Positions 62,981 to 64,000 of a stretch of DNA of 64,000 nucleotides are shown here, piece by piece (the stretch's first letter is position 1; each line of letters begins with the position of its first letter). The translations under genes and the position numbers were made by a program. The notes beneath the pieces are model-generated. The model saw only the letters and a program-made list of their open reading frames with translations, searched no databases and was not told the DNA's origin. The stretch is from CALKJP01 sp046299555 (GTDB lineage Bacteria > Bacteroidota > Bacteroidia > JACCXN01), in assembly GCA_046299555.1 (NCBI GenBank), contig JBKBHS010000001.1:186001-250000 (forward strand), in the 5' to 3' direction.

Positions 62981-64000
62981 TTATTGATATTTTTTAGCTT
63001 CCATGCTTAACGTTGCATGAGGAACTACTCTTAAACGTTCTTTTGGAATTAATTTTCCGGTAGCACGGCAAATTCCATAAGTTTTATTTTGAATTCGAAT
63101 AAGCGCATTTTCTAAACTTTGAATAAATTTTTGTTGACGAGCAGCTAACTGTGCCGTTTCTTCTTTACTAAGCACATCTGAACCGTCTTCAATCATTTTA
63201 AATGTTGGAGAGGTATCGTCTGTACCGTTGTCTTTATTTTCTAAACTTTCTTTTAATAATGCAAGATCTTTATGTGCTTCTTCTAATTTTTTTAGAATAA
63301 TTTGACGAAATTCTTCCAATTCTTCATCTGAGTATCTTGTTTTTTCTCTTTCAGGTTCTGGTGTTGGCATAGCTTTAACTTCTGGTTTAGGGTTAGGAGT
63401 TGATGGTTGAGAAACAACAGATTTTACGTTTTGTTTTGATTCAACTTGTGCGATTTTTGTTTCGGCAGTAGCTTTTGTAGCAGGTTCTTTTTTGGGAGCT
63501 TCTTTAACTACCGCTTTCGTTTCTTTTGTTTTTATTTCTGCTTTTGTATTTTCTTTATTGGTTTTTACTGGCTTTTCTACTTTTTTATTAATAGTTTCTT
63601 TAGTAGTTTCTTTTTTTGCCGTTTTAACCGTTTTTTTAACAGCTTCTTTAGCAAGTGTTGTTTTAGAAACTACTTTGTTTGAAGTAGTTTTTGCTGCCGT
63701 TTTAGCAGCTTTTTTTGTAACGGTTTTTGTTAATGTTTTCTTAGCAGGAGCTGCTTTTATAGCTGTTTTTGATACCCCTTTTTTAGTATTGGCAGCTTTT
63801 TTAGGCGTTGCTTTAGCGGAAGTTTTTTTTGCCGCAGTAGCTTTATTAGTAGTTTTTGATACTTTTTTAGCTACGGCTTTTGCTGCAACAGTTTTTTTAG
63901 TGCTTACAGCTTTTTTAGCAGCTGCTTTTACGGTCGATTTTTTGGGAGAAGCTGCTTTTTTTACAGGTTTAGCTACTTTTTTTGAAGCTGCTTTTGAAGC
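62981..64000 (-). CDS. DksA/TraR-like protein with long Lys/Ala-rich N-terminal extension (N-terminus beyond the window)
   Basis: The frame is open from the stop at 62981 to 64000, so at least 339 residues. The C-terminal 129 residues are the Bacteroidota DksA/TraR-type domain: helical DEELEEFRQIILKKLEEAHKDLALLKESLEN coiled coil, then ENALIRIQNKTYGICRATGKLIPKERLRVVPHATLSMEAKK. The zinc finger is degenerate, with one of the usual four Cys. The preceding about 210 visible residues are built from Lys, Ala, Thr, Val and Pro (PKKAANTKKG, AAAKKAVSTKK patterns) like a histone H1 tail. A start at Met 63370 would give the bare domain. The gene order with lspA is normal for the phylum. The protein may bind RNA polymerase and nucleic acid together (inference). 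Confidence 0.8.
   Translation of the reverse strand, partial: ASKAASKKVAKPVKKAASPKKSTVKAAAKKAVSTKKTVAAKAVAKKVSKTTNKATAAKKTSAKATPKKAANTKKGVSKTAIKAAPAKKTLTKTVTKKAAKTAAKTTSNKVVSKTTLAKEAVKKTVKTAKKETTKETINKKVEKPVKTNKENTKAEIKTKETKAVVKEAPKKEPATKATAETKIAQVESKQNVKSVVSQPSTPNPKPEVKAMPTPEPEREKTRYSDEELEEFRQIILKKLEEAHKDLALLKESLENKDNGTDDTSPTFKMIEDGSDVLSKEETAQLAARQQKFIQSLENALIRIQNKTYGICRATGKLIPKERLRVVPHATLSMEAKKYQ

Noticed and set aside
63446..63682. Plus-strand Phe/Cys-rich open frame
   Set aside because: Antisense of the Lys/Ala-rich tail of the DksA-like gene.

Overview
The window is a low-GC (roughly one third G+C by eye) chromosomal segment from a member of the Bacteroidota. The markers are type IX secretion C-terminal domains (two type A Por-like, one type B CHU_C-like), a TonB receptor/DUF4249 pair, a Lacal_2735-type small protein, the Bacteroidota long form of PurF, and several TAnnTTTG -7 promoter boxes in place of E. 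coli-type promoters. Genes are densely packed on both strands. No stretch over about 300 bases lacks a gene or gene remnant. One tRNA is present. I saw no IS element, CRISPR array or phage structural operon.

Layout. 1-4292 (minus): a surface-fibre locus with two collagen-like GXT proteins that share an N-terminal cassette. One ends in an S74 self-cleaving chaperone (truncated by the window edge), the other in a His-x-His tail-fibre-like tip. A CHU_C-tagged secreted protein lies between them. 4395-8635 (minus): an MBOAT acyltransferase with two overlapping SGNH hydrolase genes, probably an exopolysaccharide or envelope acylation unit. 8704-14273: metabolic genes, tRNA-Ala(GGC), a lone receiver-domain protein and a large secreted M14 carboxypeptidase. 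14290-19745 (minus): a carotenoid operon headed by its own ECF sigma factor (sigma, crtI, crtB, unknown, idi, folE, small protein, SDR).

20000-26828 (plus): an ALDH7-type dehydrogenase, a thioredoxin-like lipoprotein and a GbsR/MarR regulator - TonB receptor - DUF4249 lipoprotein operon. 26871-30498: an unknown lipoprotein, a TPR protein and an unknown lipoprotein. 30642-35854 (plus): an RND/MMPL exporter with rfbA, a sugar-nucleotide epimerase and a polyprenyl synthase, a plausible lipid/glycan precursor operon. 35860-47021: mixed housekeeping and envelope genes, including comF-like, free Met-sulfoxide reductase, an aminotransferase/omega-amidase pair, an OmpA lipoprotein, bactofilin, gatC and plsC. 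47253-58253: purF, then a long minus-strand series from a PGI/PMI isomerase through lipB to an oligopeptide ABC ATPase and a glycosyltransferase. 58388-64000: an ALDH8-type dehydrogenase, three tandem copies of an unfamiliar lipoprotein/four-helix membrane family (one frameshifted), lspA, and a DksA/TraR-like protein with a very long Lys/Ala-rich N-terminal extension that runs off the window.

The strongest candidates for undescribed biology are the fibre locus, the tandem RQYLxGRYVDK lipoprotein family and the histone-H1-like tail on the DksA homologue. Several genes use TTG or GTG starts (GbsR, polyprenyl synthase, LspA, FAD oxidoreductase, one of the tandem lipoproteins).
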